NCBI RefSeq assembly: GCF_026810365.1
Contig: NZ_CP113948.1
Coordinates: 2,815,001-2,879,000, forward strand
DNA length: 64,000 nucleotides
Direction of reading: 5' to 3'
DNA from: Flavobacterium praedii
Lineage (GTDB): Bacteria > Bacteroidota > Bacteroidia > Flavobacteriales > Flavobacteriaceae
The notes under the pieces are model-generated. The model was given only the letters and a program-made list of their open reading frames with translations. It was not told the DNA's origin and ran no database searches. Every line of letters begins with the position of its first letter. The stretch's first letter is position 1. This document shows, piece after piece, positions 35,218 through 44,619 of this stretch. A program made the position numbers and the translations under genes.

Positions 35218-35565
35218 AACTTTCTGGACTTTTATCATATTTATATACCTCAAGGAGATCCAAAAGGATCGTGGCAGGCGATGGGATAACTCGTTAAAGC
35301 AGGCAAGATTAGGGTCTTTTGGGTCAGCCATTTTGACGCTGAACAACTTAAGGTGTTATTGCCATATACCAAAATTATACCCGCAATCAATCAAATTGAA
35401 ACCAATGTTTTCGTTCAGGAAAATATTTTATACCCTTTACTGAAGGGTTCTGCAATTCAAATGGAAACTTGTCCTGCTTTATCAACAGATCGAAGTAGAA
35501 TTTTTAGTCCCAAACACTGGTTGCAATCGGAAAAAAAACAAATAACATTACCAAGGTATGCCTAA
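35218..35565 (+). pseudogene. Aldo/keto reductase remnant with internal stop
   Basis: One frame reads NFLDFYHIYIPQGDPKGSWQ, then AMG, a TAA stop, then LVKAGKIRVFWVSHFDAEQL and VLLPYTKIIPAINQIETNVF. This matches the middle of aldo/keto reductases (normally LDLYLIH...GSWRAMEELYKEGKIRAIGVSNF...PAVNQIE). The N-terminal part with the catalytic Asp/Tyr is not recognisable and the C-terminus is degraded. It is a clear pseudogene of the 2,5-diketo-D-gluconate reductase type. Confidence 0.8.
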
Positions 35566-35821
35566 GATCGCATTACCTACGAGGAATTGTCGCTATCCCA
35601 AGATCTTCCTAAAAAGCACACATGATTGAAAATCTTAACATTTAAAATTTTCTATCAAACCAAATTACAACAGACATAAGTAGGCCACTTGATTTTAAAT
35701 TGATTTTAAGCGTAAATAAAAGATTAATAATAAAAACAAGTTTGTGTTAATTTTTAAAATAAACACCCAATACAACCCTATTTTTATTATGTTATCTTTA
35801 ATTTTTTAACTATTTTTTCAT

Positions 35822-35848
35822 TTGTGAAACTATTTTTTTTTATATTTG
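35822..35848 (+). promoter_or_regulatory. Promoter of the secreted protein gene
   Basis: TTG at 35822-35824 and TATATTTG at 35841-35848 are separated by 16 bp, 39 bp before the start codon. The spacer is one base shorter than usual. Confidence 0.55.
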
Positions 35849-35886
35849 TGTATAAAAAATTATAGTACTCTTTTAATTTAGTAATT

Positions 35887-36351
35887 ATGAAAAATGCTAA
35901 ACTTTTATCCGTAATTTTTATTTTATTTTTAAACTTTTTTTCAAATAATTTGATTGCTCAAAATTGGAATAAAACATATCCAAACAACAAAGCAATAAAC
36001 AATAGGCATTACCCCGTTGCTGGTATTGGTTCATGGAATGTATTAGGAACGGTTCACGCTAATTATTCTTTGGATCATGATGTTTTAAATGTCCCCGGTC
36101 AAAGAGATTATTATAGCAAACTAAAATTTAGAGTTACAGATGCACCCGTAAACATAAGAAAAATGCTTGTACGCTATCATTCTGGCGCTCCACAAATTAT
36201 TCAAACACGTTATGAAATACCAAGAGGAGGCGAAAGTAGAATAATCGATTTAAGAGGCGGGACACGAAAAATTAAATCTATTGAATTTTGGTATGACACA
36301 AAAGGCATATTTCAGGGAACCGCTGATGTAACCGTATATGGTAGAAGATGA
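35887..36351 (+). CDS. Small secreted protein, DUF2541-like
   Basis: This 154-residue protein has a signal peptide (residues 1-25, ending NNLIAQ). The mature part is one beta-rich domain: SWNVLGTVHANYSLDHDVL, then KLKFRVTDAPVNIRKMLVRY, then a G-rich turn, RIIDLRGGTRKIKSIEFWY and a last strand ADVTVYGRR. The order of strands, the D-x-D early turn and the IDLRGGxRxIxxIEFxY signature resemble DUF2541 proteins of the periplasm (function unknown). It has its own promoter and no close neighbour. Confidence 0.7.
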   Translation: MKNAKLLSVIFILFLNFFSNNLIAQNWNKTYPNNKAINNRHYPVAGIGSWNVLGTVHANYSLDHDVLNVPGQRDYYSKLKFRVTDAPVNIRKMLVRYHSGAPQIIQTRYEIPRGGESRIIDLRGGTRKIKSIEFWYDTKGIFQGTADVTVYGRR

Positions 36352-37216
36352 TTTTTTCGATAAAAGGTACAAAATTTAAGAAAAACTTCTTATTCCTTAA
36401 AGAGATAAGTGACCTCCAAATTATTTGGATTTAAATAAATCCAATAACAAATAGACCATACTGATTTACAATATTCCGAACAAATAGCCGCATACAACAT
36501 TAAAATACTATTTTTTGAATTTGGGAATTTTAGAGATTTATAAAATTTATAAATGCCAATTTATGATGATCCTTTTTATTTTAAAATGGAATAAATCGCA
36601 AAAAGGAATAAATTAAAATTCAAGAGAAACGTACCTTACTTTTTATGACTCAAAGTCTATTTATTTACAATAAGGATATTCAAATTATAGAAATATATCA
36701 GAATCATAAAATTTAATATATTAAGCATACTATATTTTTTTTGTAATTAATTTTGTAATTATATTTTAATATGTTAAATTTAATGATTCAATTTTAAAAT
36801 AAAAGGAAATTTTCAATTAATTCTATCCTTTGTAGCATTTAAAATTGCAGCCCCAATACTTTTTAAACCTACTCTTGCATTTTAAAAACATTTCTTTTTG
36901 AGGAATTAAATATTATTTATCGCAGACAGTAAGTCTTGTACAACAAAATTCTTCTACGCGGTTTACAATTGCCAAAAGTTTGTTTTTTTAAGACTTTTTT
37001 TTTAAAATATACACGTGTCAACTTTGACATTCATACTATATAATAATTAAGGCCGTTCGCATAACTAAATGACAAACAACTTTTAAAAATTTATTTTCTA
37101 GAAAAACAGTTTACAGATCGAATAATCTTATAAGCTTTTTTTGAAACAACGATAATTTTGTAAGTCGTTTTAAATAAAGACCCTTTAATATAAACTCTAA
37201 CTAAAATGCTATTTAT
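36352..37216. other. Gene-free AT-rich stretch of 865 bp
   Basis: I see no gene, terminator or repeat I can support. All frames are broken by frequent stops and the sequence is strongly AT-rich. It may be decayed coding DNA or a long regulatory region of the channel/sulfatase unit. No clear promoter for the gene at 37217 was found. Confidence 0.5.
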
Positions 37217-38185
37217 ATGTTTTACAAGAATCCTTTAGTACCACTTAAATTCTTTTTAGCCTTTCTTTTAATAGTATCTGGCACAAAACTACAGGCGCAA
37301 GGGCATTATACTGGAAGTAGTTTCAATCCAAATGATTATTTTATCCCCCCTAGTCCTGGCTGGGTATTTTCTTTATACTATTCTTATTCTAAACAAGATT
37401 TCTACAATAATTCAGGTGATAAATCGGATAAATTTGAAATAAGCCAATCTCCCCCGTTATCAATTGAATTAAGCCAAAACGTATCAACCAGTTCAATTAT
37501 TCCGATGATTCTTTATTTTGGAAAAGGAAAAATATTGAATGCCAGATGGGGCGCTTCACTCCTACCTATTGCAAATAAACCAAATGCAAGTATAGTACTT
37601 GATTTTTATTCCGGTCAAAACAATGCTGGCGAACAAGTTATTAACATTAATTCCTTTGGATTAGGTGATTTTTACATACAACCCATTTGGCTAACTTGGG
37701 AGAAAGAAAATTTAGCAACTTCCATTTCATATGGTCTTTGGATGCCCACAGGTAAATACAAAACCAATAGTCCTGAAAATGTAGGACTGGGTTACTGGTC
37801 ACATAATTTTCGAATCGCCAGCCGCATCAAGCCAATTCCAAAAATAAGTTTTACAACTGCATTAACTTATGAATTGAACAGCAAACAAAAAGGGATCGAT
37901 TATATTGAGGGTAGCCACCTAACCTACGACATTAGCTCCTCTTACAATTTTACAATGGGTCATGAAATAGGACTTTATGGATATAGCACTTGGCAAACAA
38001 GTAATGATAAAGGAGAAAAGGGAAGTGAATTAAAAGACAAAATATATGGTATTGGAGCTTATGGATCGTACTGGTTCATTCCAGGCAAAATAGGTGTATT
38101 AGCAAGATTTACAGATAATTTTGGAATACGCAACAGATACGCTGGATTATCCGTGCAACTGGGCATAAACTATCTACTACTATAA
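37217..38185 (+). CDS. Outer-membrane channel-like protein, MetA-phenol/SphA family
   Basis: This 322-residue predicted beta-barrel has a signal peptide (about residues 1-27, ending TKLQAQ). The strand pattern and the segments GLGDFYIQPIWLTWEKENLA, YGLWMPTGKYK and ENVGLGYWSHNFRIASR match the 'MetA-pathway of phenol degradation' (transporter) family of the outer membrane. The chain ends in alternating hydrophobic residues (LSVQLGINYLLL). It lies 188 bp ahead of the arylsulfatase gene on the same strand, so uptake of the sulfatase substrate or product is plausible. The substrate is not known. Confidence 0.8.
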   Translation: MFYKNPLVPLKFFLAFLLIVSGTKLQAQGHYTGSSFNPNDYFIPPSPGWVFSLYYSYSKQDFYNNSGDKSDKFEISQSPPLSIELSQNVSTSSIIPMILYFGKGKILNARWGASLLPIANKPNASIVLDFYSGQNNAGEQVININSFGLGDFYIQPIWLTWEKENLATSISYGLWMPTGKYKTNSPENVGLGYWSHNFRIASRIKPIPKISFTTALTYELNSKQKGIDYIEGSHLTYDISSSYNFTMGHEIGLYGYSTWQTSNDKGEKGSELKDKIYGIGAYGSYWFIPGKIGVLARFTDNFGIRNRYAGLSVQLGINYLLL

Positions 38186-38256
38186 CTTAGTTATTTAATC
38201 TTAAAGGTGTAAATATCTGATTCTAAAACAACACAGACAATATTTTTTTTTTTAAA

Positions 38257-38299
38257 ATCGCAATAAATTGATTTACTGTTTGACAAAATAATTTGCGAT
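38257..38299. promoter_or_regulatory. Possible operator before the sulfatase gene
   Basis: The arms ATCGCAA and TTGCGAT are 29 bp apart in the spacer between the channel-like gene and the sulfatase gene. The arms are short and the call is weak. Confidence 0.25.
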
Positions 38300-38373
38300 A
38301 CGGTTTTCAATTCAAAAACTGTATAAATTTATAAGTTTCCTATTTTATTAAATTCATCCAAAATTAAAACCCT

Positions 38374-39915
38374 ATGAAAAGAGTCAATTTAACAGCTTTC
38401 CTTATCTGTATTATGCAGATTTCGTTTGCACAAAACAAAGCTACCTCAAGTAGCGGTAAATCTCAAGAGGGAGATAAGCCAAATATACTAATCATTATGG
38501 CTGACGATGTTGGATGGTTTAACGTAGGCGCCTACAACCTTGGGATGATGGTACCAACACCAAATATTGACCGTATATCCAAAGAAGGCATGATATTCAC
38601 AGATCAATATGCCGCACCCTCCTGTACTGCTGGAAGAGCGATGACCATAACTGGACAACTGCCTATCAGAACAGGATTGACTACAGTAGGAATGGCTGGT
38701 TCGCCAATAGGTTTGGATAAACGTGACCCAACTCTTGCAGAGGTTCTTAAACCTCTAGGATATAAGACTGGGCAATTTGGGAAAAATCATTTGGGCGATA
38801 GAAATGAACACCTTCCAACGGTACACGGGTTTGATGAATTCTACGGAAATCTTTATCATCTCAACACGGAAGAAGAATCATACTTAGACACATGGCCTAA
38901 AGATGCGGGGTTTGACCAAAGATACAAACCACGGGGTGTTTTGGATTGTGTAGCCTCTAATACCGATGACGCCACTGTTGATTCGCGTTTTGGAAAAGTT
39001 GGAAAACAAACCATAAAAGACACTGGACCACTTGATCCAAAAAGAATGGAAACTGTGGATGAAGAATTTACTTCACGAACAATCAATTTCATGGAAAAAT
39101 CAGTTAAAGAAGGCAAACCTTTTTTCGCTTGGTTCAACCCTTCCAGAATGCATATTTACACTCATTTAAGAGAAGAACATAAAAAACTTGCCGCAAAATA
39201 CTCTTCCGAATTTGATATTTATGGTAGTGGTATGATAGAACTTGATAATTATGTTGGTGAACTACTAAAAAAACTAGAAGAACTTGGAATCGCTAAAAAC
39301 ACTATCGTAATATTCACTTCTGATAATGGGGCTATGGTGGATTGGTATCCTGATGCAGGTACAACTCCATTTAAGGGAGAAAAAGCGACCACTTGGGAAG
39401 GAGGAGTTCGTGTACCGATGCTGGTTCGATGGCCAGCTAGAATACCGGCAGGTAAAATCTCAAATGGAATACAAGATCATACAGACATATTCACCACATT
39501 AGCGGCAGCTTGTGGCGTGGATAACATAAGGGAGAAATTGGCAAAAGAAAATAAAGTTTATATCGATGGTGTAAACAATCTTGAACACTGGACAGGTAAT
39601 GCGGAGTCACAAAGAAATTTTGAACTTTATTACAACGAAAAAGATTTAACTGCCATTAGAATTGGCAACTGGAAATCACATATGTCAATACGCGAAGGAT
39701 TCTTCGATTATAACAAGCCGAGCGCTTTATTAATTAATCTTAGACAAGATCCTTTTGAAAAACATCTCGAATGGAAAAGCAGAGAAATTGCCATGAAACT
39801 AGGAATCGCTTGGGGAGGACAAGTTCAGGATTTATTAGCCCAACACTTTGCTACATTTGAAAAATTTCCAGTAAGACAAGAAGGAGGAACTTTGAAACCA
39901 GGCAGCAAAAAATAA
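38374..39915 (+). CDS. Secreted arylsulfatase
   Basis: This 513-residue sulfatase of the alkaline phosphatase superfamily hydrolyses sulfate esters in the periplasm or outside. The signal peptide ends near residue 20 (SFAQ). Metal ligands D44-D45 are in IMADDVGWFN. The sulfatase signature is PSCTAGRAMTITGQ with C84 as the residue expected to become formylglycine; it is the CxAxR form rather than the common CxPxR. Further ligands lie in FTSDNGAM, and GKNHLGDRNEHLPTVHGFDE is typical of the ArsA-like subgroup. Activation needs a maturase (FGE or anSME) not present in this window. A terminator follows. Confidence 0.92.
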   Translation: MKRVNLTAFLICIMQISFAQNKATSSSGKSQEGDKPNILIIMADDVGWFNVGAYNLGMMVPTPNIDRISKEGMIFTDQYAAPSCTAGRAMTITGQLPIRTGLTTVGMAGSPIGLDKRDPTLAEVLKPLGYKTGQFGKNHLGDRNEHLPTVHGFDEFYGNLYHLNTEEESYLDTWPKDAGFDQRYKPRGVLDCVASNTDDATVDSRFGKVGKQTIKDTGPLDPKRMETVDEEFTSRTINFMEKSVKEGKPFFAWFNPSRMHIYTHLREEHKKLAAKYSSEFDIYGSGMIELDNYVGELLKKLEELGIAKNTIVIFTSDNGAMVDWYPDAGTTPFKGEKATTWEGGVRVPMLVRWPARIPAGKISNGIQDHTDIFTTLAAACGVDNIREKLAKENKVYIDGVNNLEHWTGNAESQRNFELYYNEKDLTAIRIGNWKSHMSIREGFFDYNKPSALLINLRQDPFEKHLEWKSREIAMKLGIAWGGQVQDLLAQHFATFEKFPVRQEGGTLKPGSKK

Positions 39916-39965
39916 AACACATATCAAACGATAGAAATAAAAATGTCGTTTAAAATTAACATGAG

Positions 39966-39997
39966 AGACCGTCTAAATATCTTAGGCGGTCTTTTTA
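39966..39997 (+). terminator. Terminator of the sulfatase gene
   Basis: The stem AGACCGTCTAA / TTAGGCGGTCT (one mismatch) is followed by TTTTT about 50 bp after the stop. Confidence 0.82.
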
Positions 39998-40349
39998 TTT
40001 AATAAAAATACCAATTTAACATACAATTACTATCTCACCAAACTACCTAACAAAAAGAAATAAGGGTAACAAACAAAATTTCTTAGGCATACGATCGAAT
40101 TTTATAAAAAAAGACTAAACGTATCCAATTGATATACCAATTTTTAAAATGTATTGAATTAAATCCACATTCGATTCGACAACCAAAACACATAATAAAT
40201 ATTGTATTTGGAAATTAATATAGTGTATAATACATAAAATAATTTGAAAACCGTACTCGCAATTCTAAAGATTAAACCTAACTGTTCTCTTTTTGTAGTT
40301 TATCTTTGCCCATTTATAAAAAATATTTCCATTACAGACAAAGTAACGA
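39998..40349. other. AT-rich gap with a promoter -10 near its end
   Basis: The gap holds no gene. TATCTTTG at 40301-40308 fits the TAnnTTTG -10 element and lies 42 bp before the start at 40350. A matching -33 TTG at the right distance is not clear. Confidence 0.5.
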
Positions 40350-41582
40350 ATGAAACAAGAACACTATATCCCATTTGATAAGGAATTCCTACTCGAACAA
40401 CAACTTGCAGAATATGGTGAAGATGAAAAAAAGATTGAAAATTTCAGAAAACTATTTGACATCATTGAACATTATTACCACTATGAAGCGTTTAACTTAA
40501 TTCGGAATTTAAAACAGAACTACGCTTTTTTTGACCCTGACTTACATCCAAAAGAAAGAACCACATTTAGAGACAAAAGCGACTATTCGCTTTTCAAAGA
40601 AAGCCTGCTTAAAGTTCTTAATCAAAGTAATTATAGCCTAGTGAGTCCAGAAACATTGGACAAAGCATTCCAAGATTCCGATTTGATTGGCTTAAAACTA
40701 GCCATAGACTTAACAGCCTACAAGGATTACGAAATATACGTAAGAGGCCAGCACACCACTATAGAAAAAGTTTCAAAATACATTTTTTGGAAGAAAAAAA
40801 TGGAGGTCGAATATTATGATCGCGTAATGATTTACCTCAAATATCACGATGCTATACATTACCAAAAAAAGAAGGTTTCCAAAAATAAAACACCAATTGA
40901 TCCAGGTACTATAGTATTAAAAATCTTCAAACGCGTACCAAAAAATGATCTAGAAACCATTTTCCCTAATGCTATCCCAAAAATGTCGGTAACCGACAAA
41001 CTATTATTATGGGTTCCAGGACTAGTAGGGGGAATTTCATTATTGAGTGCCAAAGTGATTCCAGCCCTGATTAAAATGCAAGCAGCCTATGAATCTGGCG
41101 AAACCATAGATTTGCTAAACAGTAAAACCTCCTTAAATCAAGGTTTAATTGCCCTTGGAATTTTAGGAGCTTATTTGTTTCGTCAATACAATAACTTTGT
41201 GAATAAGAAGATAAAATATGCAAAAATGCTTTCGGATAGTCTTTATTTTAAAAATATCGGAAATAACAGTGGTGCCTTTTACTCCTTATTGAACTCCTCA
41301 GAAGAAGAAGTACTGAAGGAAACCATCTTGGCCTACTCTTTCTTAAGCCGTAGTGAAAAGCCAATGACAGAAACAGAACTCGATCATCAAATAGAATCTT
41401 GGTTCAAAACCAAACACAATACAGACCTTGATTTTGATGTAAAAGCTGCATTGACAAAATTAAAAAATACAGGTCTTGGGTCAGAAACCAATGGCAAATG
41501 GCAAGTGATTCCTTTGGAAAAAGCACTCATCCAAATTGACGAAATTTGGGATGGCGTTTTTGAGTACAATCAAGCAATTTAA
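40350..41582 (+). CDS. TMEM143/DUF3754-family membrane protein
   Basis: This 410-residue protein opens MKQEHYIPFDKEFLLEQQLA. The N-terminal two thirds is soluble, with FKRVPKNDLETIFPNAIPKMSVTDKLLL (read as separate pieces FKRVPKNDLE and PNAIPKMSVTDKL) just before two helices, LWVPGLVGGISLLSAKVIPAL and GLIALGILGAYLFRQYNNFV. This combination is the hallmark of DUF3754 (TMEM143-like) proteins, which occur in bacteria and mitochondria with unknown function. It is monocistronic and converges with the YwqK gene across a bidirectional terminator. Confidence 0.82.
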   Translation: MKQEHYIPFDKEFLLEQQLAEYGEDEKKIENFRKLFDIIEHYYHYEAFNLIRNLKQNYAFFDPDLHPKERTTFRDKSDYSLFKESLLKVLNQSNYSLVSPETLDKAFQDSDLIGLKLAIDLTAYKDYEIYVRGQHTTIEKVSKYIFWKKKMEVEYYDRVMIYLKYHDAIHYQKKKVSKNKTPIDPGTIVLKIFKRVPKNDLETIFPNAIPKMSVTDKLLLWVPGLVGGISLLSAKVIPALIKMQAAYESGETIDLLNSKTSLNQGLIALGILGAYLFRQYNNFVNKKIKYAKMLSDSLYFKNIGNNSGAFYSLLNSSEEEVLKETILAYSFLSRSEKPMTETELDHQIESWFKTKHNTDLDFDVKAALTKLKNTGLGSETNGKWQVIPLEKALIQIDEIWDGVFEYNQAI

Positions 41583-41605
41583 GACAAACGATATTAAAAT
41601 TCAAT

Positions 41606-41645
41606 AAAAAAAGGAGAAAATCAAAACTGACTTTCTCCTTTTTTA
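41606..41645. terminator. Bidirectional terminator
   Basis: The stem AAAAAGGAGAAA / TTTCTCCTTTTT with A- and T-tracts on either side serves the convergent genes at 40350 and 41667. Confidence 0.75.
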
Positions 41646-41666
41646 AATTAACTATTTGATTTCAAA

Positions 41667-42026
41667 CTAATTTGAAGTTGCAAAGGCATCTTGTCTCCAG
41701 TTTTTTACTTTCGCAACTTTATTTCCTGAAAAATCAACTTCGCAAAGACTACTTTTTTGACTGTCTTTTGACCAGAAAAACCATTTACCCGTTTTCACTC
41801 CATCTACATATTCTCCAGAAGCAATTTTATCTCCATCTTCATTATAGGAAACCCAAATCCCATCTAATTTTCCATCTACAAAATACCCTTCTTGTTGCAC
41901 CTGTCCATTTTCATAAAAATAGGTAGCTTTTATTTTTTTTCCAAAAGGTTCCAAAACAGGTTTTGAATCTTGTGCATAAATAACCCCTGAAAATAACACC
42001 GCTACTAAAATTACTATCTTTTTCAT
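41667..42026 (-). CDS. YwqK/MORN-repeat exported protein
   Basis: This 119-residue protein has a signal peptide (residues 1-18, ending VIYAQ). Three MORN-like units follow: ATYFYENGQVQQEGYFVDGK, LDGIWVSYNEDGDKIASGEY and VDGVKTGKWFFWSKD. The pattern is that of YwqK-type proteins, sometimes labelled antitoxin; no toxin gene lies beside it, so that label is not supported here. A role at the cell envelope is likely. Confidence 0.8.
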   Translation of the reverse strand: MKKIVILVAVLFSGVIYAQDSKPVLEPFGKKIKATYFYENGQVQQEGYFVDGKLDGIWVSYNEDGDKIASGEYVDGVKTGKWFFWSKDSQKSSLCEVDFSGNKVAKVKNWRQDAFATSN

Positions 42027-42275
42027 ATTGTTAGTTTTTAATTGTTTATATCTTATATGTCAAATTTAGAAACAATATTTACATTAAAAAAACTTTTACT
42101 TAACAATTTCGTAACACAGACGAAAGCTTAACATTGGAAATATTAAAAAATGTATTTTCTTACATTAGTAAAGCGATTTCGTCCAATTCTAGTTCGTTTA
42201 ATCCTTTATATGAAAAATAAAAAAAGCTAAAATGCAAAAAAACAACTTTGATAATCTAAATTTCATAATTAGTCC

Positions 42276-42283
42276 TAAATTTG
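42276..42283 (+). promoter_or_regulatory. Promoter -10 element of aspS
   Basis: TAAATTTG fits TAnnTTTG and lies 39 bp before the chosen start. It is inside the longer open frame from 42232, which argues for the start at 42322. Confidence 0.6.
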
Positions 42284-42321
42284 CACTTGCATTAAAAAGT
42301 GCAAAAACTAAAATTTACACC

Positions 42322-44076
42322 ATGTACAGAAGTCATAATTGTGGCGAATTGAACGCCTCACATATCAATACAGAAGTTACCCTTGCCGGTTGGGTTCAAA
42401 AATCAAGAGATAAAGGATTTATGAATTGGGTCGATTTACGCGATCGTTACGGAATTACTCAATTGATTTTTGACGAAAGTCGTTCTATTAAAGAAGTTTT
42501 CGAAGCAGCTAAAACCCTAGGTCGCGAATATGTAATCCAAGTAAAAGGAACTGTTATTGAACGTGAAGCCAAAAACAAAAACATTCCAACTGGTGAAATA
42601 GAAATATTAGTTACCGAATTAAAGGTACTCAATGCTTCATTAACACCTCCATTTACTATTGAAGACGAAACTGATGGTGGTGAAGACATTCGAATGAAAT
42701 ACCGTTACCTTGACATTCGTAGAAATCCGGTAAAAAACAGCTTGCTTTTCCGTCACAAAGTCGCAATGGAAGTTCGTAAATACCTTTCGGATCTCGATTT
42801 TTGTGAAGTTGAAACACCTTACTTAATCAAATCAACTCCTGAAGGAGCAAGAGATTTCGTTGTTCCATCTAGAATGAATGCTGGGCAGTTTTATGCTTTG
42901 CCTCAATCACCACAAACCTTCAAACAATTGTTGATGGTTGGTGGAATGGACAAATATTTTCAAATTGTAAAATGTTTCCGTGACGAAGATTTACGAGCAG
43001 ACAGACAACCCGAGTTTACACAAATCGATTGCGAAATGGCTTTTGTCGAGCAAGAAGATATTCTGAACGTATTTGAAGGCTTGACTAGACATTTATTAAA
43101 AGAAATAAAAGGCATTGAAGTAGATAAATTCCCAAGAATCACCTACGACTATGCAATGAAAACATACGGAAATGACAAACCAGATATTCGTTTCGGAATG
43201 GAATTTGGCGAATTAAATCAATATGCACAACATAAAGATTTTCCAGTTTTCAATGCCGCAGAATTGGTTGTTGCAATTGCTGTTCCTGGAGCAGGAAATT
43301 ATACCCGTAAAGAAATCGATGGCTTGATTGACTGGGTAAAACGTCCACAAGTAGGCGCTAGCGGTATGGTTTATGTAAAATGTAATGAAGATGGAACATA
43401 CAAATCATCTGTAGATAAATTCTACGATCAAGACGATTTAACCAATTGGGCAAAAACTACAGGAGCTAAACCTGGAGACATGATTTTTGTACTTTCTGGA
43501 CCAGCCGACAAAACTAGAGCACAATTAAGCGCTTTACGTATGGAATTGGCCACTCGTTTGGGATTAAGAAATCCAGCAGAATTTGCACCACTTTGGGTTG
43601 TCGATTTCCCATTATTAGAATTTGAAGAAGAAACTGGACGTTATCACGCCATGCACCACCCATTTACCTCTCCAAAACCAGAAGACATGCACTTATTAGA
43701 AACCAACCCTGGAAAAGTTCGTGCCAATGCTTATGATATGGTTTTGAATGGTAACGAAATAGGTGGAGGCTCAATTCGTATACATGATAAAACAACACAA
43801 CAATTAATGTTTAAATATCTTGGTTTTACCGAAGAAGAGGCAAAAGCACAATTTGGATTTTTAATGGATGCCTTCCAATTTGGTGCTCCACCGCACGGAG
43901 GATTAGCCTTTGGATTAGACCGTCTTGTAGCAATATTAGGTGGACAAGAAACCATTCGAGATTTTATAGCATTCCCAAAAAACAATTCAGGTAGAGATGT
44001 TATGATTGATGCCCCATCAATTATTGACGAATCACAATTAAAGGAATTACATATTAAATTAAATGTAACAAATTAA
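42322..44076 (+). CDS. aspS: Aspartyl-tRNA synthetase
   Basis: This 584-residue class II synthetase charges tRNA-Asp. An N-terminal OB-fold anticodon domain (residues 1-110, [14 protein letters not shown]) is followed by the catalytic core with motif 2 ([20 protein letters not shown]), the bacterial GAD insertion, and motif 3 ([14 protein letters not shown]) near the end. Length fits bacterial AspRS. The in-frame ATG at 42232 lies upstream of the -10 element and gives unrelated residues, so it is not the start. The gene appears monocistronic. Confidence 0.97.
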   Translation: MYRSHNCGELNASHINTEVTLAGWVQKSRDKGFMNWVDLRDRYGITQLIFDESRSIKEVFEAAKTLGREYVIQVKGTVIEREAKNKNIPTGEIEILVTELKVLNASLTPPFTIEDETDGGEDIRMKYRYLDIRRNPVKNSLLFRHKVAMEVRKYLSDLDFCEVETPYLIKSTPEGARDFVVPSRMNAGQFYALPQSPQTFKQLLMVGGMDKYFQIVKCFRDEDLRADRQPEFTQIDCEMAFVEQEDILNVFEGLTRHLLKEIKGIEVDKFPRITYDYAMKTYGNDKPDIRFGMEFGELNQYAQHKDFPVFNAAELVVAIAVPGAGNYTRKEIDGLIDWVKRPQVGASGMVYVKCNEDGTYKSSVDKFYDQDDLTNWAKTTGAKPGDMIFVLSGPADKTRAQLSALRMELATRLGLRNPAEFAPLWVVDFPLLEFEEETGRYHAMHHPFTSPKPEDMHLLETNPGKVRANAYDMVLNGNEIGGGSIRIHDKTTQQLMFKYLGFTEEEAKAQFGFLMDAFQFGAPPHGGLAFGLDRLVAILGGQETIRDFIAFPKNNSGRDVMIDAPSIIDESQLKELHIKLNVTN

Positions 44077-44148
44077 TTGAAAACGTTGAAAATCAATAAT
44101 TTTAGAAAAAAAATATTATAAGAATGATTTTCGTATTATATTAAAGAT

Positions 44149-44156
44149 TACATTTG
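44149..44156 (+). promoter_or_regulatory. Promoter -10 element of the cold shock gene
   Basis: TACATTTG fits TAnnTTTG and lies 29 bp before the ATG, leaving only a short leader rather than the long structured leader of enteric cspA. Confidence 0.55.
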
Positions 44157-44185
44157 CTACATTATAAATTATTATTACTATTACA

Positions 44186-44380
44186 ATGCGTACAGGTACA
44201 GTTAAATTTTTCAATGAATCTAAAGGTTACGGATTCATTACAGACGAAGAAACAGGAAAAGACATTTTTGTTCATGCATCAGGAATCAACGCGGAAGAAT
44301 TACGCGAAGGTGATAGAGTTAGCTATGAAGAAGAAGAAGGAAGAAAAGGTAAAGTTGCTGCAAAAGTAGCAGTACTTTAA
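44186..44380 (+). CDS. Cold shock protein (CspA family)
   Basis: This 64-residue five-stranded OB-fold RNA/DNA chaperone has RNP1 KGYGFI (residues 13-18) and RNP2 DIFVHASGI (about 26-34), flanked by MRTGTVKFFNESKG. The length is typical. It is preceded by its own -10 element and followed by a strong terminator, so it is a single-gene unit between aspS and the nuo operon. The acidic YEEEEGRKG segment is usual for Bacteroidota members. Confidence 0.95.
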   Translation: MRTGTVKFFNESKGYGFITDEETGKDIFVHASGINAEELREGDRVSYEEEEGRKGKVAAKVAVL

Positions 44381-44420
44381 GACAATAAATAGGCAACTAT
44401 TTTTTGGCAAAAAACGTCTT

Positions 44421-44455
44421 AAAACGTTTCGATTTATTTCGAAACGTTTTTTTTT
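44421..44455 (+). terminator. Terminator of the cold shock gene
   Basis: The perfect stem AAAACGTTTCGA / TCGAAACGTTTT with a T-run of nine lies 40 bp after the stop. Confidence 0.9.
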
Positions 44456-44520
44456 GTTTAAAACTCTACAAACTCAATACTAAATTCAATATTATTTATA
44501 ATCATTAAAAATAATAGACG

Positions 44521-44588
44521 TTTTGGATTTAATAATATACTAATTTTGGATTTGCGCTTGTGATTTACGCACACTAAACCTATCTTTG
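44521..44588 (+). promoter_or_regulatory. Promoter region of the nuo operon
   Basis: TTG at 44558-44560, a 20-bp spacer, and TATCTTTG at 44581-44588 make a good Bacteroidota promoter 31 bp before nuoA. Two direct TTTTGGATTT words (44521-44530, 44544-44553) lie just upstream, the same half-site as in the ATPase promoter at 31456-31549. Confidence 0.7.
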
Positions 44589-44619
44589 CACATCATTTTA
44601 AAGCAAAACAAGAATAATT

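Larger units (their letters stand above)
34455..35886. other. Decayed region of 1.4 kb
   Basis: No intact gene is seen. From 34580 to 34790 the plus strand reads as a fragment ending SIGVGLCKRTAKFIPWPEIK, which resembles the tail of a small PH-domain-like membrane protein but has no start. From 35218 to 35565 lies the aldo/keto reductase remnant. The stretch 34860-35217 has scattered stops in all frames. The promoter of the gene at 35887 ends the region. Confidence 0.55.

Noticed and set aside
41667..42026. Toxin-antitoxin system (YwqK 'antitoxin')
   Set aside because: The protein has a signal peptide and MORN-like repeats, and there is no adjacent small toxin gene.
42232..42321. N-terminal extension of aspS
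   Set aside because: A TAAATTTG -10 element lies inside it and the added residues are unlike AspRS; the start at 42322 matches the family.
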